Virus record (IMG/VR): IMGVR_UViG_3300027851_000071
Span: 1-38,131 of that record
Length of the DNA stretch: 38,131 nucleotides
Origin: a virus
Direction: 5' to 3' (one strand)
Made by a program: the position numbers and the translations under genes. Position 1 is the first letter of the stretch; every line of letters begins with the position of its first letter. This document shows positions 21,857 to 30,039 of the stretch, in pieces. The notes beneath the pieces were generated by a model. It was given only the letters and a program-made list of their open reading frames with translations. It ran no database searches and was not told the origin of the DNA.

Positions 21857-22807
21857 TTAGAGAAGGTCGGCAACCACGCCCGACGCGGCCTGATTAAGAC
21901 AGCGAAGCGCGACTTCAGCCCGCATCAGGCGGCGCTCTGCAAGGCCGGTCTTGGCAAGCGGCTCAATCTTGAGCGCGTCACCGATGCCGACATCCCAATA
22001 TTCGGGATCAACCACCAGAGCATCGCGGGCCGTGGCAAAGCGGTCAGGCACGAACTGAAGTTCGCCAAAGTCAGACACGTAAATATCTGCGCCTGCAACA
22101 ATGCGGATACGACCCCGCCCAGCATCAACACGCTGGTCTGCAAGGCCAGCAAAGCCCGCAGCGACCTGCTTCTGCGCACCGTTAGTGATAACCATCGCGG
22201 GATTACCGCCATTCGTCCAGATCGACTGGAGAACGCCCTTCAGCAGCTGCTCGGTGTAATTGCGCTGCGTGCCGGGGGTTGGTGCCGCCACAATGCCATT
22301 ACTAAACCCACCGTTAGCACCGCTACCGCCGCGCGACACGTTCGAGGTAAGCCATGCCAGCGCACCAGCAGTCTGACCGGCAACCGAAGCCGTAGCGGCG
22401 ACCGAAGCCGAACCACTAAGGAAGCGAGTTTCCATGTCGCGGCGAATTTCACGACCCGCCTTCATGGTTTCACGCGCCAGTTCCGAACGACGACCAGCCT
22501 TATTCGTCCACTCAACAGTGGTCGATGCGCTGATAACCTTCGTGAAAATCTGCGTGTGCGTGCCGACACGAACAGTGTTCGGACGGTTCTGGTTGGGGGT
22601 ATCATCACCCTGCACCGCCGCGTTGTTGCCATTGGCCTGAACCAGACTATCAGTCTGCCATTCGGTGTAGGTGTTGTTAACCGGCGAAGTGCCGATTGCG
22701 TTCATGAACGGGGTTTCGTCCGGAAACAACTCGGCAATGCGGTCGGACAGGTCTTCGCGGACGCCAACGCGCCCGACATTCTGGATGGTATCGGCAGGAA
22801 CAGCCAT
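21857..22807 (-). CDS. Major capsid protein, SU10 type (DUF5309)
   Basis: A 316-residue HK97-fold capsid protein. The N-terminal pattern VGVREDLSDRIAELFPDETP, FMNAIG, then YTEWQTDSLVQANGN is the signature of SU10-like (DUF5309) capsids, and the C-terminal LVVDPEYWDVGIGDALKIEP with a Leu-Ala-rich end agrees. The length is normal. It has its own GAAGGA site and follows the scaffold gene. The assignment is firm by pattern and place. Confidence 0.85.
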   Translation of the reverse strand: MAVPADTIQNVGRVGVREDLSDRIAELFPDETPFMNAIGTSPVNNTYTEWQTDSLVQANGNNAAVQGDDTPNQNRPNTVRVGTHTQIFTKVISASTTVEWTNKAGRRSELARETMKAGREIRRDMETRFLSGSASVAATASVAGQTAGALAWLTSNVSRGGSGANGGFSNGIVAAPTPGTQRNYTEQLLKGVLQSIWTNGGNPAMVITNGAQKQVAAGFAGLADQRVDAGRGRIRIVAGADIYVSDFGELQFVPDRFATARDALVVDPEYWDVGIGDALKIEPLAKTGLAERRLMRAEVALRCLNQAASGVVADLL

Positions 22808-22883
22808 GTGAAAAATCCTTCTTGGTTACACTCCCCCGCAGGGGTGTGGGGATGGGCGCGTCTCTCGACGTGCAATGTGAAAC
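22808..22883 (-). other. Leader between scaffold and capsid genes
   Basis: 76 non-coding bases. On the minus strand ACACCCC-TGC-GGGG...GTGT forms a small hairpin about 30 bases before the capsid ATG, and GAAGGATTTTTCAC is the ribosome-binding site. No confident promoter hexamers are seen. Confidence 0.4.
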
Positions 22884-23888
22884 TCAGTCGATAAAACCAG
22901 CCTTCAAAAGATAGTCCTCAACCGCTTTGGCTTTCAGGGAATTATCCTTCGTGCCTCGAACGGCCTTCAGCCTATCAAAAGCCTTCGCCGCGCTTCCGTG
23001 CCTCGTGTCACCGTGGGGCGCGGAACCCGGCATAATCGAGCGAAACCTGCCAGTGCTCTTGTCCCTGACACGCTCCTTCGATTTAGCCCTAATCCGGGCA
23101 AGCTCCTCGCTGTCGGCCCTCCACTTGGCGGCTTGAGCGAGAGCCTTAAGGTCGCCTGCATCCATGTTTTCCGCCAAGTCCGCCGTATCGTAACCCAATT
23201 CCTTGGCAATCTCGAAAGCGCCTTGGATGTAAGCGTCACGCGTAGCCGGATCGGCAATCTCAGGGATGGTAAGAAGCTGCTGGTCGCGCGCCTGAATACG
23301 CGCAGCCTTTGCTTCCGGGGTTTCCTTGCCAACCGTCAAAACTTGCTGCTCAAATTCCATGTGCTGGGCAAGTTGATGGTCGAATACAGCTTTGGCGTGC
23401 CTGTATTGCTCGATTGAAGCGTATTGCGAAGGGTCAGGTTCAACTGGCCTGAACGCCGCCGCCACGGCCTTCAATTGTTCGGCGAATACCGCCTCGGCTT
23501 GCGCATTGGCTTGGGCTGCTTTGGCTTCCGCTACTCGCTGGGCCTCACTTGCGCGGGTGGTGGCTTCTTGCACCTGCTGATTGCGGCGAGTTTCACTTGC
23601 TGCCCATGCCTGCTGGGCTTCCGGGGGAAGCTGCGCAAAGACGGCTTTTTCGTCCGCATTAAGGCTAACGGGCGGTTCGATGGCAGGCTCGGCCTGTTCG
23701 TCGTCCCCATTATCCTCAAGTTCTTCTACATCATCATCGCCCAATTCGTCAATCTCGTCGTCGGATTGGGCTTGTTCTTCTTCTTCATCTTCCAAATCGG
23801 GGATGAAGTCCCCCAATTCGTCTGCAAATGCCGCCGCCTTTTCCGCAATGCTTACGGGTGGGCTTCCGACTTCACTAGGATGGGCCAT
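22884..23888 (-). CDS. Scaffolding protein
   Basis: A 334-residue acidic, helical protein. Residues ~25-70 are almost all Asp/Glu (LEDEEEEQAQSDDEIDELGD), followed by a long Ala/Gln/Glu coiled coil (residues ~90-150) and a basic C-terminus (ARIRAKSKERVRDKSTGRFR). Acidic N-terminus, helical middle, basic capsid-binding tail and location just before the capsid gene are the standard scaffold profile. It would guide procapsid assembly and then leave. Confidence 0.75.
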   Translation of the reverse strand: MAHPSEVGSPPVSIAEKAAAFADELGDFIPDLEDEEEEQAQSDDEIDELGDDDVEELEDNGDDEQAEPAIEPPVSLNADEKAVFAQLPPEAQQAWAASETRRNQQVQEATTRASEAQRVAEAKAAQANAQAEAVFAEQLKAVAAAFRPVEPDPSQYASIEQYRHAKAVFDHQLAQHMEFEQQVLTVGKETPEAKAARIQARDQQLLTIPEIADPATRDAYIQGAFEIAKELGYDTADLAENMDAGDLKALAQAAKWRADSEELARIRAKSKERVRDKSTGRFRSIMPGSAPHGDTRHGSAAKAFDRLKAVRGTKDNSLKAKAVEDYLLKAGFID

Positions 23889-23922
23889 TCGCTCTTTCCT
23901 TTACTATGCCACTAGGGGCGGG

Positions 23923-24279
23923 TTAGACACTCTTTTTCGGCATGGGCAGGCTTTTAACCTGCGCCCTGCGCGCCTCAATTTTGCCCGTCTCAATCACAGT
24001 GCGGACGCGCTGATCAAGCCTGCGCAGGTTGCGGTCTGCCGTTGCCCAATAATAAATCTTGTCGGTGTCGTTCGGGTCAAGTTCCGCCGCGACTTCGAAC
24101 GCCTCCAAGCGCAGCGCCTTAATCATGTCAGCTATGCCGCCCTGCTCATGGTAAAAGGCTTCCCACCGCTGCCCACGGGCGATGGCATCGGGCGATGCGA
24201 ACTTGCGGGCTTCGTCGATCAGCACGATGTCGAACACGCGGCACAGCCACAGGACAAGGCGGACGGCGAGGTTACGCAT
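23923..24279 (-). CDS. Hypothetical protein between portal and scaffold
   Basis: A 118-residue protein. The ATG at 24279 lies in an 8-base overlap (ATGCGTAA) with the upstream gene. The N-terminus has a hydrophobic stretch (NLAVRLVLWLCRVFDIVLID); the rest is helical with KIYYWATADRNLRRLDQRVR. It could be membrane-associated or a small virion chaperone. No family recognised. Confidence 0.5.
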   Translation of the reverse strand: MRNLAVRLVLWLCRVFDIVLIDEARKFASPDAIARGQRWEAFYHEQGGIADMIKALRLEAFEVAAELDPNDTDKIYYWATADRNLRRLDQRVRTVIETGKIEARRAQVKSLPMPKKSV

Positions 24280-24451
24280 TGATAAACCTAGCAAGCGCCG
24301 TGCGCTTGATCTGCATCACCCGCTTGACGACCATGTGATACTCGAAAGTGTCGCCATAAGCCGCGCGGGCCGTGCGGAGCACCTCGGCAACCCAATTCAG
24401 GACATGGCGGCGCGCGAAAAAGCGGGGCGGCACGATCGACGGCTTACGCAT
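24272..24451 (-). CDS. Hypothetical 59-residue basic protein
   Basis: A small ORF (MRKPSIVPPRFFARRHVLNW; VVKRVMQIKRTALARFINA) filling the gap after portal. It overlaps the portal stop and the next start by the same 8-base string ATGCGTAA. It is very basic and helical, so it may bind DNA or the portal. Double coupling supports translation. Its role is unknown. Confidence 0.6.
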   Translation of the reverse strand: MRKPSIVPPRFFARRHVLNWVAEVLRTARAAYGDTFEYHMVVKRVMQIKRTALARFINA

Positions 24452-26495
24452 CCAACCTACCCCCGCTGCGGCTGTCGGCCATGTTGACCTTCAGCCGCGC
24501 CTCGATCTGCGCCTTCATCACCGCAAGCCGCGCCTCGGTTTCCGCCTTGAACTGCGCCAAGTCCAGATTGCCCGCGATCTTCGCCGCCTCAAGCTCCATG
24601 CGGCGCTCCATCTCAAATACGCGCAGTTCAGCGTCGAATGCCGCCTGTTCACGCTTCAGCGCGGCCTCTTCCTGCACCTTCATCACTTCCGGATCGACCT
24701 CAGGCCCTTCCATCGCCTGCTTCTCGGCCATCTGATCGGGCGTAAACATAAAGTCATCGCCCTGCCCAATGCCAGTGTCGCGCGCCACGCCATCCAACCA
24801 CTTAAACGCGTGTTCAGGCCCTGCAAGCCCTTCAGACATGGCCTGTGTCAGCGCCGGATAAAGCGCCATGCGTGCCTGAATGCGCTTGTCTTTGCTACCA
24901 GTCCCTAAGCCAACACGAGCGCGCACGTGCATCTTGTCAGGCCATTGCGACGGATCAACCTGTCGTGCTTTACCATCAACGCGGATCACAAACGGATAGC
25001 CGTCTTCACGCATCATGCGATAAATCTTGATTGCCAGACGCCCGAACGCCTCCGCCATTTGCTTGGCGATAGCTTCTTCCATTTGCTGGCCTGACGCCAT
25101 CATAAGCGCAGTGCCAGTAGCGGTCTTGTTGATCGCGTCCGCATCAAGACCTTGGTTCATGGCCGTGATACCAGTGCGCTTTTCACCCTCACCCGTAGCC
25201 CACTCAAGCACACTCAGCGATTGACCAACGTTGAAGCTGTTTTGCAGCGGCACAACAGCGCCCTGCGAACGCACGCGGATAGGAGCGCCGGGGATCGGGT
25301 TTAGAATATCATCAAGCGTTTCATCCGTGCTGCCGTCTTCCGCGACAATCGGGCGCGGCAGGTTAGAGAACGCCATGCCGTCGTTCATCTGGCGCGCGAC
25401 CATTGAACGTAAATACTGAATGTCCATCACCTTATCGGCAAGCGAATAGCCAACCATCTTGTGTGGGCGCGGGAACGGGGTAAACACAGCGAACGGTTGA
25501 TAATCGACCGTCTCAACCGCCAATTCACCCTCTTCGAACATCGGCTCCCCAAAGCCGTCAAGCGCCTGCTCGCCAGTTTCAGGATCAACAATCGGTGCGC
25601 CCTGATAGCGCAGAATATCACCACCGCAGCGGAACACCTTCACGCGCTCGGCAATGCCGTCACCATCCACATCAATGCGCGCATATTCCTCGCACAACTC
25701 GACATACTCGACAGCGGGAGAGGTTTCCTCATTGTCGTAAAAATCTAGATTGTTGCTCTCATAGTTTTCCAGATCGGTGTCATTGAACCGGGGCAAGTCA
25801 TAAACCTGCGCACGGTCAAAGCCCATTTCGACCAATTCACCGCGCGTTAGGGCCGCGATGTGCGCCACATAGTTTGCGGTGTCCTCATGCTTGGCGCGCG
25901 GGCTAAATCGAAACTCATTTAGCGGCACCGCATGGCCGGTGAAGCAGGTTTCAACCCTAACCGTCTTGAGGGTGGCACGAGCGGTGCCATCGCCGTTTTC
26001 CGTAACGTCCTCAATTTCGGTATCGTCGGGCAACATTCCCAGCGCCTCGACGGTTATGATCACCTCCTCCCGAATTACGCGCTCGCGTTTTTCAGCAACC
26101 GCCTTGAACACACCCATCTTGCGCAACAAGCCATCGTTCAGAACATCATAAAGTGTCCTGTAACCATCCTGCTTGCGCATGAAGTAATAATCGACCGCCG
26201 CCGTAGCATCCACAGCCGATTGTTCATCGCCTTCGTCCTCGGCCTCGAACTCAATCACCCGGTCACCGCTAGTAAACGTGCGCAGGATGCTTTGCGTCAT
26301 GTGGTCGATTGCGGTCTGCACATCCGGCAAGACTATTTGCGAACGACCATCCACCTCATTACCGAACGGTTTGGCCTCGTAATAGTCGAATGCCTGCTGG
26401 TGCAACTCCTCCAGCATTTCAGCATAGCTGTCCGCGTTATCCTTTTCGCGCTGCAAAATGGCGGCAAGCTGCTCGGGCGTGATCGCGGGTTCCAT
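24444..26495 (-). CDS. Portal protein
   Basis: A 683-residue portal, the dodecameric ring through which DNA is packaged and ejected. The N-terminal FDYYEAKPFGNEVDGRSQIV then IDHMTQSILRTFTSGDRVIE is typical of podovirus (SU10/P22-like) portals. A long helical region (residues ~410-500) and a C-terminal coiled coil rich in Glu, Arg and Met (REQAAFDAELRVFEMERRME) could form the barrel. The start shares bases with the upstream stop (TAATG). Position after terminase supports the call. Confidence 0.85.
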   Translation of the reverse strand: MEPAITPEQLAAILQREKDNADSYAEMLEELHQQAFDYYEAKPFGNEVDGRSQIVLPDVQTAIDHMTQSILRTFTSGDRVIEFEAEDEGDEQSAVDATAAVDYYFMRKQDGYRTLYDVLNDGLLRKMGVFKAVAEKRERVIREEVIITVEALGMLPDDTEIEDVTENGDGTARATLKTVRVETCFTGHAVPLNEFRFSPRAKHEDTANYVAHIAALTRGELVEMGFDRAQVYDLPRFNDTDLENYESNNLDFYDNEETSPAVEYVELCEEYARIDVDGDGIAERVKVFRCGGDILRYQGAPIVDPETGEQALDGFGEPMFEEGELAVETVDYQPFAVFTPFPRPHKMVGYSLADKVMDIQYLRSMVARQMNDGMAFSNLPRPIVAEDGSTDETLDDILNPIPGAPIRVRSQGAVVPLQNSFNVGQSLSVLEWATGEGEKRTGITAMNQGLDADAINKTATGTALMMASGQQMEEAIAKQMAEAFGRLAIKIYRMMREDGYPFVIRVDGKARQVDPSQWPDKMHVRARVGLGTGSKDKRIQARMALYPALTQAMSEGLAGPEHAFKWLDGVARDTGIGQGDDFMFTPDQMAEKQAMEGPEVDPEVMKVQEEAALKREQAAFDAELRVFEMERRMELEAAKIAGNLDLAQFKAETEARLAVMKAQIEARLKVNMADSRSGGRLDA

Positions 26496-26845
26496 TAGGC
26501 CACGACCCTCTCAGCGTAAGGAATCAATTCTAGCGGCCATTCATCGGTGCGCACGAAAGGCGCGTCCCCGCCCGGTGCCAAGTGGCCTAGAACCAGACAC
26601 GCTCCGCGATATTCCTTCATGGATTCTTGTGCCTCTTGCTTGAACAGCTTGGCCAATTCAGGCTCGCGCATCACACCCGCCTGCTTTTGCAACGCCAACA
26701 TTTCGTCACGCGCTTTAATCGCGGCCTTGCGCTTAGCGTCAACCTCGCCAGCGCCGGGGGCGAAGTAGAACAGGCGGCGCGCACGCGCGCGCAATGCGGC
26801 AATGCGCGCTTCTTCATTAAGCTGTTCGTATTCCTCTTGTGTCAC
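26495..26845 (-). CDS. Hypothetical protein between terminase and portal
   Basis: A 116-residue protein with a GTG start (GTGA overlap with terminase). It is charged and helical (QLNEEARIAALRARARRLFY; ELAKLFKQEAQESMKEYRG) with a C-terminal PLELIPYAERVV. No domain recognised. Its place suggests an accessory packaging factor. Confidence 0.5.
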   Translation of the reverse strand: MTQEEYEQLNEEARIAALRARARRLFYFAPGAGEVDAKRKAAIKARDEMLALQKQAGVMREPELAKLFKQEAQESMKEYRGACLVLGHLAPGGDAPFVRTDEWPLELIPYAERVVA

Positions 26846-28119
26846 GCAACAGCCCTCTTGAGATTGGATAGGTCCAGCTTGCGGCTGGCGCGCGGCTCCT
26901 GATAGTCAATCGCCGCCAAACCGAAGGCATCCGCGCTATGGCTCGACCAGTCGTGGTTAGGCCCAACACCATATCCGCCATCGTTCTTCTTTTCGTGATA
27001 CCAGCCCAATGCCTTCAGCCCCTTTGCGCACTTGGCTTCATCAAACCAGAAACGATTAAAGCGAGCGCGGGCGGCTTCGATGCGCTTCATGGCAGCGCCC
27101 TTCCCCTGATTAGGAACGGTGCGAACCGTGAAACCAGCATTGCGGATGTGATCCTCAAAGCGCACTGCCGTCACCGCATCCTGTTTTGCGCCGTCATGCG
27201 GCAAGACTTGCTCTGCGCCTTCATATCCGTTTTGCCGCATCCACACAAGATGCGCGGACAAGTCCTGCCCAACCGCCTCGTAGTGATCAATGAAGCGCAA
27301 GTCGCTCCCCTTTTGCTGCACAATCCAGATGGCTGTGGCGTCTCTTACACCAATATCCCAATACGCTCTCAGCGATAGCAGCTTATCTTGCGCCAGCATC
27401 CCGATCCGGCCTTGTTCACGGGCCTCTGCCAAAGCACGCGCAAAATACGCGCTCTCGACAGCCGTGACATAACCGCCCTCCCATATATGATCATATTGTT
27501 CGGGCTGCATTCGGATGCAATCCAATCGCTCTTGCTCAAGTTCGGCAGGAAACCAAGGATTGTCGCACCAGTTGGCGCGAACGACTATTGCCCCGCTAGG
27601 ACTTTCAGAGCCTCGGAGCATTTCATCAACAGCGTCGGTGTCAAAGCGCGGGTTCCAGCTAAACCATAGCTCCGATCCGGGCTTGCGGATTGTAGGGCGC
27701 AACAGGTTCAAGCTGCGCTGCGATACGGTCTGCGCTTCCTCAACCCATGCCACATCAAAGCCCTCATAGGACTTGATGCTTTCGCTTGTGTGATCCTGCA
27801 AGCCAGCAAACGCGATAAGCCCGCCACCCGGCGTCCGAATTTCCGCCGACTGAACGTCGAACAAAGTGCCTAGACCGTATTCCTCGATCTTGCTTTCGAT
27901 CAGCCGCTTTGCCGACTCCTTCAGCGACTTCTGGATTTCGCGGCAGGCCAGAACACGCAAGCCGGGTTCACTTAGGCAGCGGATGATGATTGCGTCGGCA
28001 AAGAATTGTGACTTCCCAGAGCCGCGCCCCCCCCATGCACCTTTGTAGCGCGAACGATCAAGCAATGGCTCGAACACTGGCGCAACCTCGATGGGGAGCC
28101 TATCGCTTGATGACAACAT
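26842..28119 (-). CDS. terL: Terminase large subunit
   Basis: A 425-residue DNA-packaging motor. Walker A is GGRGSGKS at residues 30-37, Walker B lies around FDVAWVEEAQTVS near residue 125, and the C-terminal RNase H-like nuclease carries YWDIGVRDATAIW, LPHDGAKQDAVT and HDWSSHSADAFGLAAIDYQ with the expected acidic residues. The length is normal for this family. Its start lies 20 bases inside the small terminase gene. It translocates and cuts DNA with the portal. Confidence 0.9.
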   Translation of the reverse strand: MLSSSDRLPIEVAPVFEPLLDRSRYKGAWGGRGSGKSQFFADAIIIRCLSEPGLRVLACREIQKSLKESAKRLIESKIEEYGLGTLFDVQSAEIRTPGGGLIAFAGLQDHTSESIKSYEGFDVAWVEEAQTVSQRSLNLLRPTIRKPGSELWFSWNPRFDTDAVDEMLRGSESPSGAIVVRANWCDNPWFPAELEQERLDCIRMQPEQYDHIWEGGYVTAVESAYFARALAEAREQGRIGMLAQDKLLSLRAYWDIGVRDATAIWIVQQKGSDLRFIDHYEAVGQDLSAHLVWMRQNGYEGAEQVLPHDGAKQDAVTAVRFEDHIRNAGFTVRTVPNQGKGAAMKRIEAARARFNRFWFDEAKCAKGLKALGWYHEKKNDGGYGVGPNHDWSSHSADAFGLAAIDYQEPRASRKLDLSNLKRAVA

Positions 28120-28423
28120 CCAGCCCCTTGAATGAGTGCTGGTTATCAGTCGGCTGCACTGGATTGCCTAGGCCGCGATCCTCGGCGTCTTTAAGCAGCT
28201 TGAGCATGGCCGCATCAACGTAGCTTTCAAGCACTTCATCGGTGGAGAGTTCGTTTAGCTTGGCAAGCGCCGCGTGCAAAACGCGCTCCCGGATTGCCAT
28301 AGCCATTTCAGCGTTGCGCATTTCGAGGCGCTTTTGCTCGGAAGTCTTGCCGCCGGGGTTCGCGGCTTGGCCCTTCTTGAATTGCGTATGCTTCGGGGGC
28401 TTCTTGTATCCGACCTCTGACAT
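28100..28423 (-). CDS. Small terminase-like protein (DUF5681 type)
   Basis: A 107-residue protein beginning GYKKPPKHTQFKKGQAANPG, the hallmark of DUF5681 proteins, which sit beside large terminases and are taken as small subunits. The remainder is helical (RNAEMAMAIRERVLHAALAK). It overlaps terL. It probably recognises the packaging site, as small terminases do; DNA binding is inferred. Confidence 0.75.
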   Translation of the reverse strand: MSEVGYKKPPKHTQFKKGQAANPGGKTSEQKRLEMRNAEMAMAIRERVLHAALAKLNELSTDEVLESYVDAAMLKLLKDAEDRGLGNPVQPTDNQHSFKGLDVVIKR

Positions 28424-28473
28424 CGCAATTCCCTACTTTCTGGGATTCCCTTTCTTCCCTAGGCACCCTGCGA

Positions 28474-28506
28474 TGCCGCCCGCCCTTAATAGCGTTGAAC
28501 GGGCGG
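28474..28506 (-). other. Inverted repeat between accessory and late genes
   Basis: Plus-strand GCCGCCCG at about 28474 and CGGGCGGC at about 28499 form an 8-bp stem with a ~17-base loop, in the ~100-base gap before the small terminase gene. It could end the accessory transcript or mark the late leader. No T-run follows. Confidence 0.45.
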
Positions 28507-28527
28507 CGCGGCAAGGTTAGACTTTAA

Positions 28528-28821
28528 TCACCGGCACACCTGCTGCCAAGCGCATTGACCGCCGTTGCAGATGTAACGCGGCTGACAGACCCTTGTGCCA
28601 AGCGGCGGAAGCGCAGGCGGCAGGATCGGGCGGATTGTCGGCGCGGGGATCGGCGGAAGCTCAATCGGGCGGATCGGCGGCAGGTCGATAGGATTGCGGC
28701 AGATCGGCACTTGGCGACATTGCCCGCTGGTGCAGTCCCATGTCCATGTGCATTGCGCGGCAGCGGGTGAGGATTCGGCGGCAGTCAACGCGGCCAGCGC
28801 CATTGTGACAGCGCGGATCAT
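28528..28821 (-). CDS. Secreted Pro- and Cys-rich protein
   Basis: A 97-residue protein with an N-terminal signal peptide (MALAALTAAESSPAAAQ, cleavage probably after AAA). The mature part has eight Cys in two clusters (CTWTWDCTSGQCRQVPIC and CQPRYICNGGQCAWQQVC) flanking a long Pro/Ile run (IRPIELPPIPAPTIRPILPP). The two cysteine clusters are similar to each other. This layout occurs in uncharacterised proteins of Alphaproteobacteria, so it may be a host-derived cargo gene. It would act in the periplasm or outside. ATGA coupling to the upstream gene. Confidence 0.7.
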   Translation of the reverse strand: MIRAVTMALAALTAAESSPAAAQCTWTWDCTSGQCRQVPICRNPIDLPPIRPIELPPIPAPTIRPILPPALPPLGTRVCQPRYICNGGQCAWQQVCR

Positions 28822-28973
28822 GCTTCCAACTCCGCAGCCATGCTGTCAAAGGCGTTAATCATAGCCTCGCGGGCAATGGCGAGGCTTTCGTCTTGCTCAA
28901 ACATACGCTGCGCCAATTCGCGGGCAGATTGCTCAATCTCGTCGCGGTATCCGTCGCTCAAATCTTTGTGCAT
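28818..28973 (-). CDS. Hypothetical 51-residue helical protein
   Basis: A short ORF (MHKDLSDGYRDEIEQSAREL and ARQ-like helix ending DSMAAELEA) with a strong site (CACAGGAGACGACAATG). It overlaps the secreted-protein gene by ATGA. The leader CCCCACACAACACAGGAGA nearly matches the leader of the gene at 3388. Acidic, fully helical. No known family. Confidence 0.6.
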   Translation of the reverse strand: MHKDLSDGYRDEIEQSARELAQRMFEQDESLAIAREAMINAFDSMAAELEA

Positions 28974-29121
28974 TGTCGTCTCCTGTGTTGTGTGGGGATT
29001 GTCAGGTCAAGCTACCATCCCCTGAGTAGCCCAACGGTCGGAGAACAAGCGCGAACGCTCGGACATGAAACCCGCCTGCAAGACTGTGTTAGCCTATGCT
29101 GGCGAGGTTTGCAAGGTGAGG
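28974..29121 (-). promoter_or_regulatory. Non-coding leader upstream of the secreted-protein unit
   Basis: 148 bases without a supported gene. On the minus strand TTGCAA, a 17-base spacer and TAACAC could be a weak promoter; GTAGCTTGACCTGACAA also holds a TTGACC but no matching -10 at the right distance. The ribosome-binding site and ATG follow directly. Confidence 0.35.
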
Positions 29122-29274
29122 CTATTTCCGCTCCCGCGCGATCTGTTCGCGGGCCTTTTGCATCGCGCCCCAATCATCCCACTCGCCTGCGTCGATAGCA
29201 GGCCAGTGAGCGCGGTTGTTTGCGGCCTTTACCACTTCACGAGCTGCGAGGTTGTCGGCTTCGGTTTAGGTCAT
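29122..29274 (-). pseudogene. Small gene with stop at codon 3
   Basis: An ATG in an ATGA overlap with the upstream gene is followed by ACC and then TAA, after which the frame stays open for 47 codons (TEADNLAAREVVKAANNRAH; EWDDWGAMQKAREQIARERK) to a TAG. The coupling and the well-formed sequence suggest a real small gene killed by one base change. An internal GTG (codon 14) could still start a shorter protein. A sequencing error is possible. Hydrophilic and helical; family unknown. Confidence 0.55.
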
Positions 29275-29627
29275 CCGTTGCGGCCCTTTTCAATGCCCAT
29301 GAGGTAAAGGCGCTTGGCGGCGGTGAAGTTGCCGCCAGTGTCAAGTTCGCCATCCCTTGTCCGTCCGGCTAACAGGCCATAACCCGCTTCATCATACGCC
29401 TTCGCCAATTCCTCCCGCACAATCGCATCCACCGGATCAACCAGAAGTTCGGGATGGTGGCGCTGGATTAGGCGGGCCAACATGATCAAACGGCGCGCCC
29501 AGCTCCAATGCCGGACATCGCTGCGAACGTCCGATACGCTTTCGCCATTACCGCCCTCCCGCAACACCCACTCAATCGCGGCGTCGCTTACGTCCTCGGT
29601 ATTCTCGAAGTCAGTTAGGTTGTCCAT
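29271..29627 (-). CDS. Hypothetical accessory protein
   Basis: A 118-residue protein (DAAIEWVLREGGNGESVSDV; ARRLIMLARLIQRHHPELLV; AKAYDEAGYGLLAGRTRDGE), mostly helical, no recognised domain. The start follows CTTCGGAGAGTGACATG; the 13-base GGAGAGTGACATG is the same as before the gene at 3388 (+). It is its own translation unit after the hairpin at 29645-29662. Confidence 0.6.
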   Translation of the reverse strand: MDNLTDFENTEDVSDAAIEWVLREGGNGESVSDVRSDVRHWSWARRLIMLARLIQRHHPELLVDPVDAIVREELAKAYDEAGYGLLAGRTRDGELDTGGNFTAAKRLYLMGIEKGRNG

Positions 29628-29644
29628 GTCACTCTCCGAAGGGT

Positions 29645-29662
29645 GGGGGCGCTATGGCCCCC
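29645..29662 (-). terminator. GC hairpin between accessory cassettes
   Basis: GGGGGC (29645-29650) and GCCCCC (29657-29662) form a 6-bp stem with a 6-base loop, in the 42-base gap after the gene at 29670. No T-run. Either a partial terminator or an mRNA 3'-end structure; similar in form to the one at 21604. Confidence 0.5.
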
Positions 29663-29669
29663 GGTTGGG

Positions 29670-29984
29670 TTAGGCGGCGGTCAGGGTGCTGTTCTGCGTT
29701 GCCAGTTGGATAAAACGCGCCGTCCATCCGGTTGGCTTAAACCAGCAAGCAAGCTGACAAGTGAAGGTCGGCTGATTGCCGAAGCGCCCGCGCTCGGTTG
29801 CGCCAGTGAAAGCCTTCTTCGGGAACCAAGCGTCAATCACCTTGCCGCTCTCAAGTTCAGCTTCAACGTGCCACGCCTTTTCGGTTTCACCGATAATGTC
29901 GAACGAAAAACCAGCGCAGCAAAGCGAACCGCCCGAAGTGATAGCGCCTGCGAGGGGGATGGAAACGATAGAACCGATTTGCAT
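29670..29984 (-). CDS. Hypothetical accessory protein
   Basis: A 104-residue protein. The ATG at 29984 sits five bases after AAGGAGAG; a GTG six bases upstream is less well placed. A beta-rich N-terminal half (MQIGSIVSIPLAGAITSGGS; AWHVEAELESGKVIDAWFPK) resembles a small barrel. The C-terminal half is Thr- and Phe-rich (PTFTCQLACWFKPTGWTARF). It is driven by the promoter at 30011-30039. No family recognised. Confidence 0.6.
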   Translation of the reverse strand: MQIGSIVSIPLAGAITSGGSLCCAGFSFDIIGETEKAWHVEAELESGKVIDAWFPKKAFTGATERGRFGNQPTFTCQLACWFKPTGWTARFIQLATQNSTLTAA

Positions 29985-30010
29985 ATTCACTCTCCTTGCG
30001 TTGCCCCTTT

Positions 30011-30039
30011 TCCCTACGCTGGATGTGGGGTGGTGTCAA
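30011..30039 (-). promoter_or_regulatory. Leftward promoter, copy of the early promoter leader
   Basis: TTGACA (30034-30039), 17 bases and TAGGGA (30011-30016) on the minus strand. CCACCCCA after the -35 and GGGGCAACGCAA with GGAGAG before the ATG match the promoter at 3026-3054 on the plus strand. The -35 and spacer form the last codons of the upstream gene, and its TAG stop is part of the -10. Confidence 0.6.

Noticed and set aside
23581-24282. Plus-strand frame of 233 codons rich in Ser
   Set aside because: It is antisense to the acidic run of the scaffold gene, which produces poly-Ser on the other strand.
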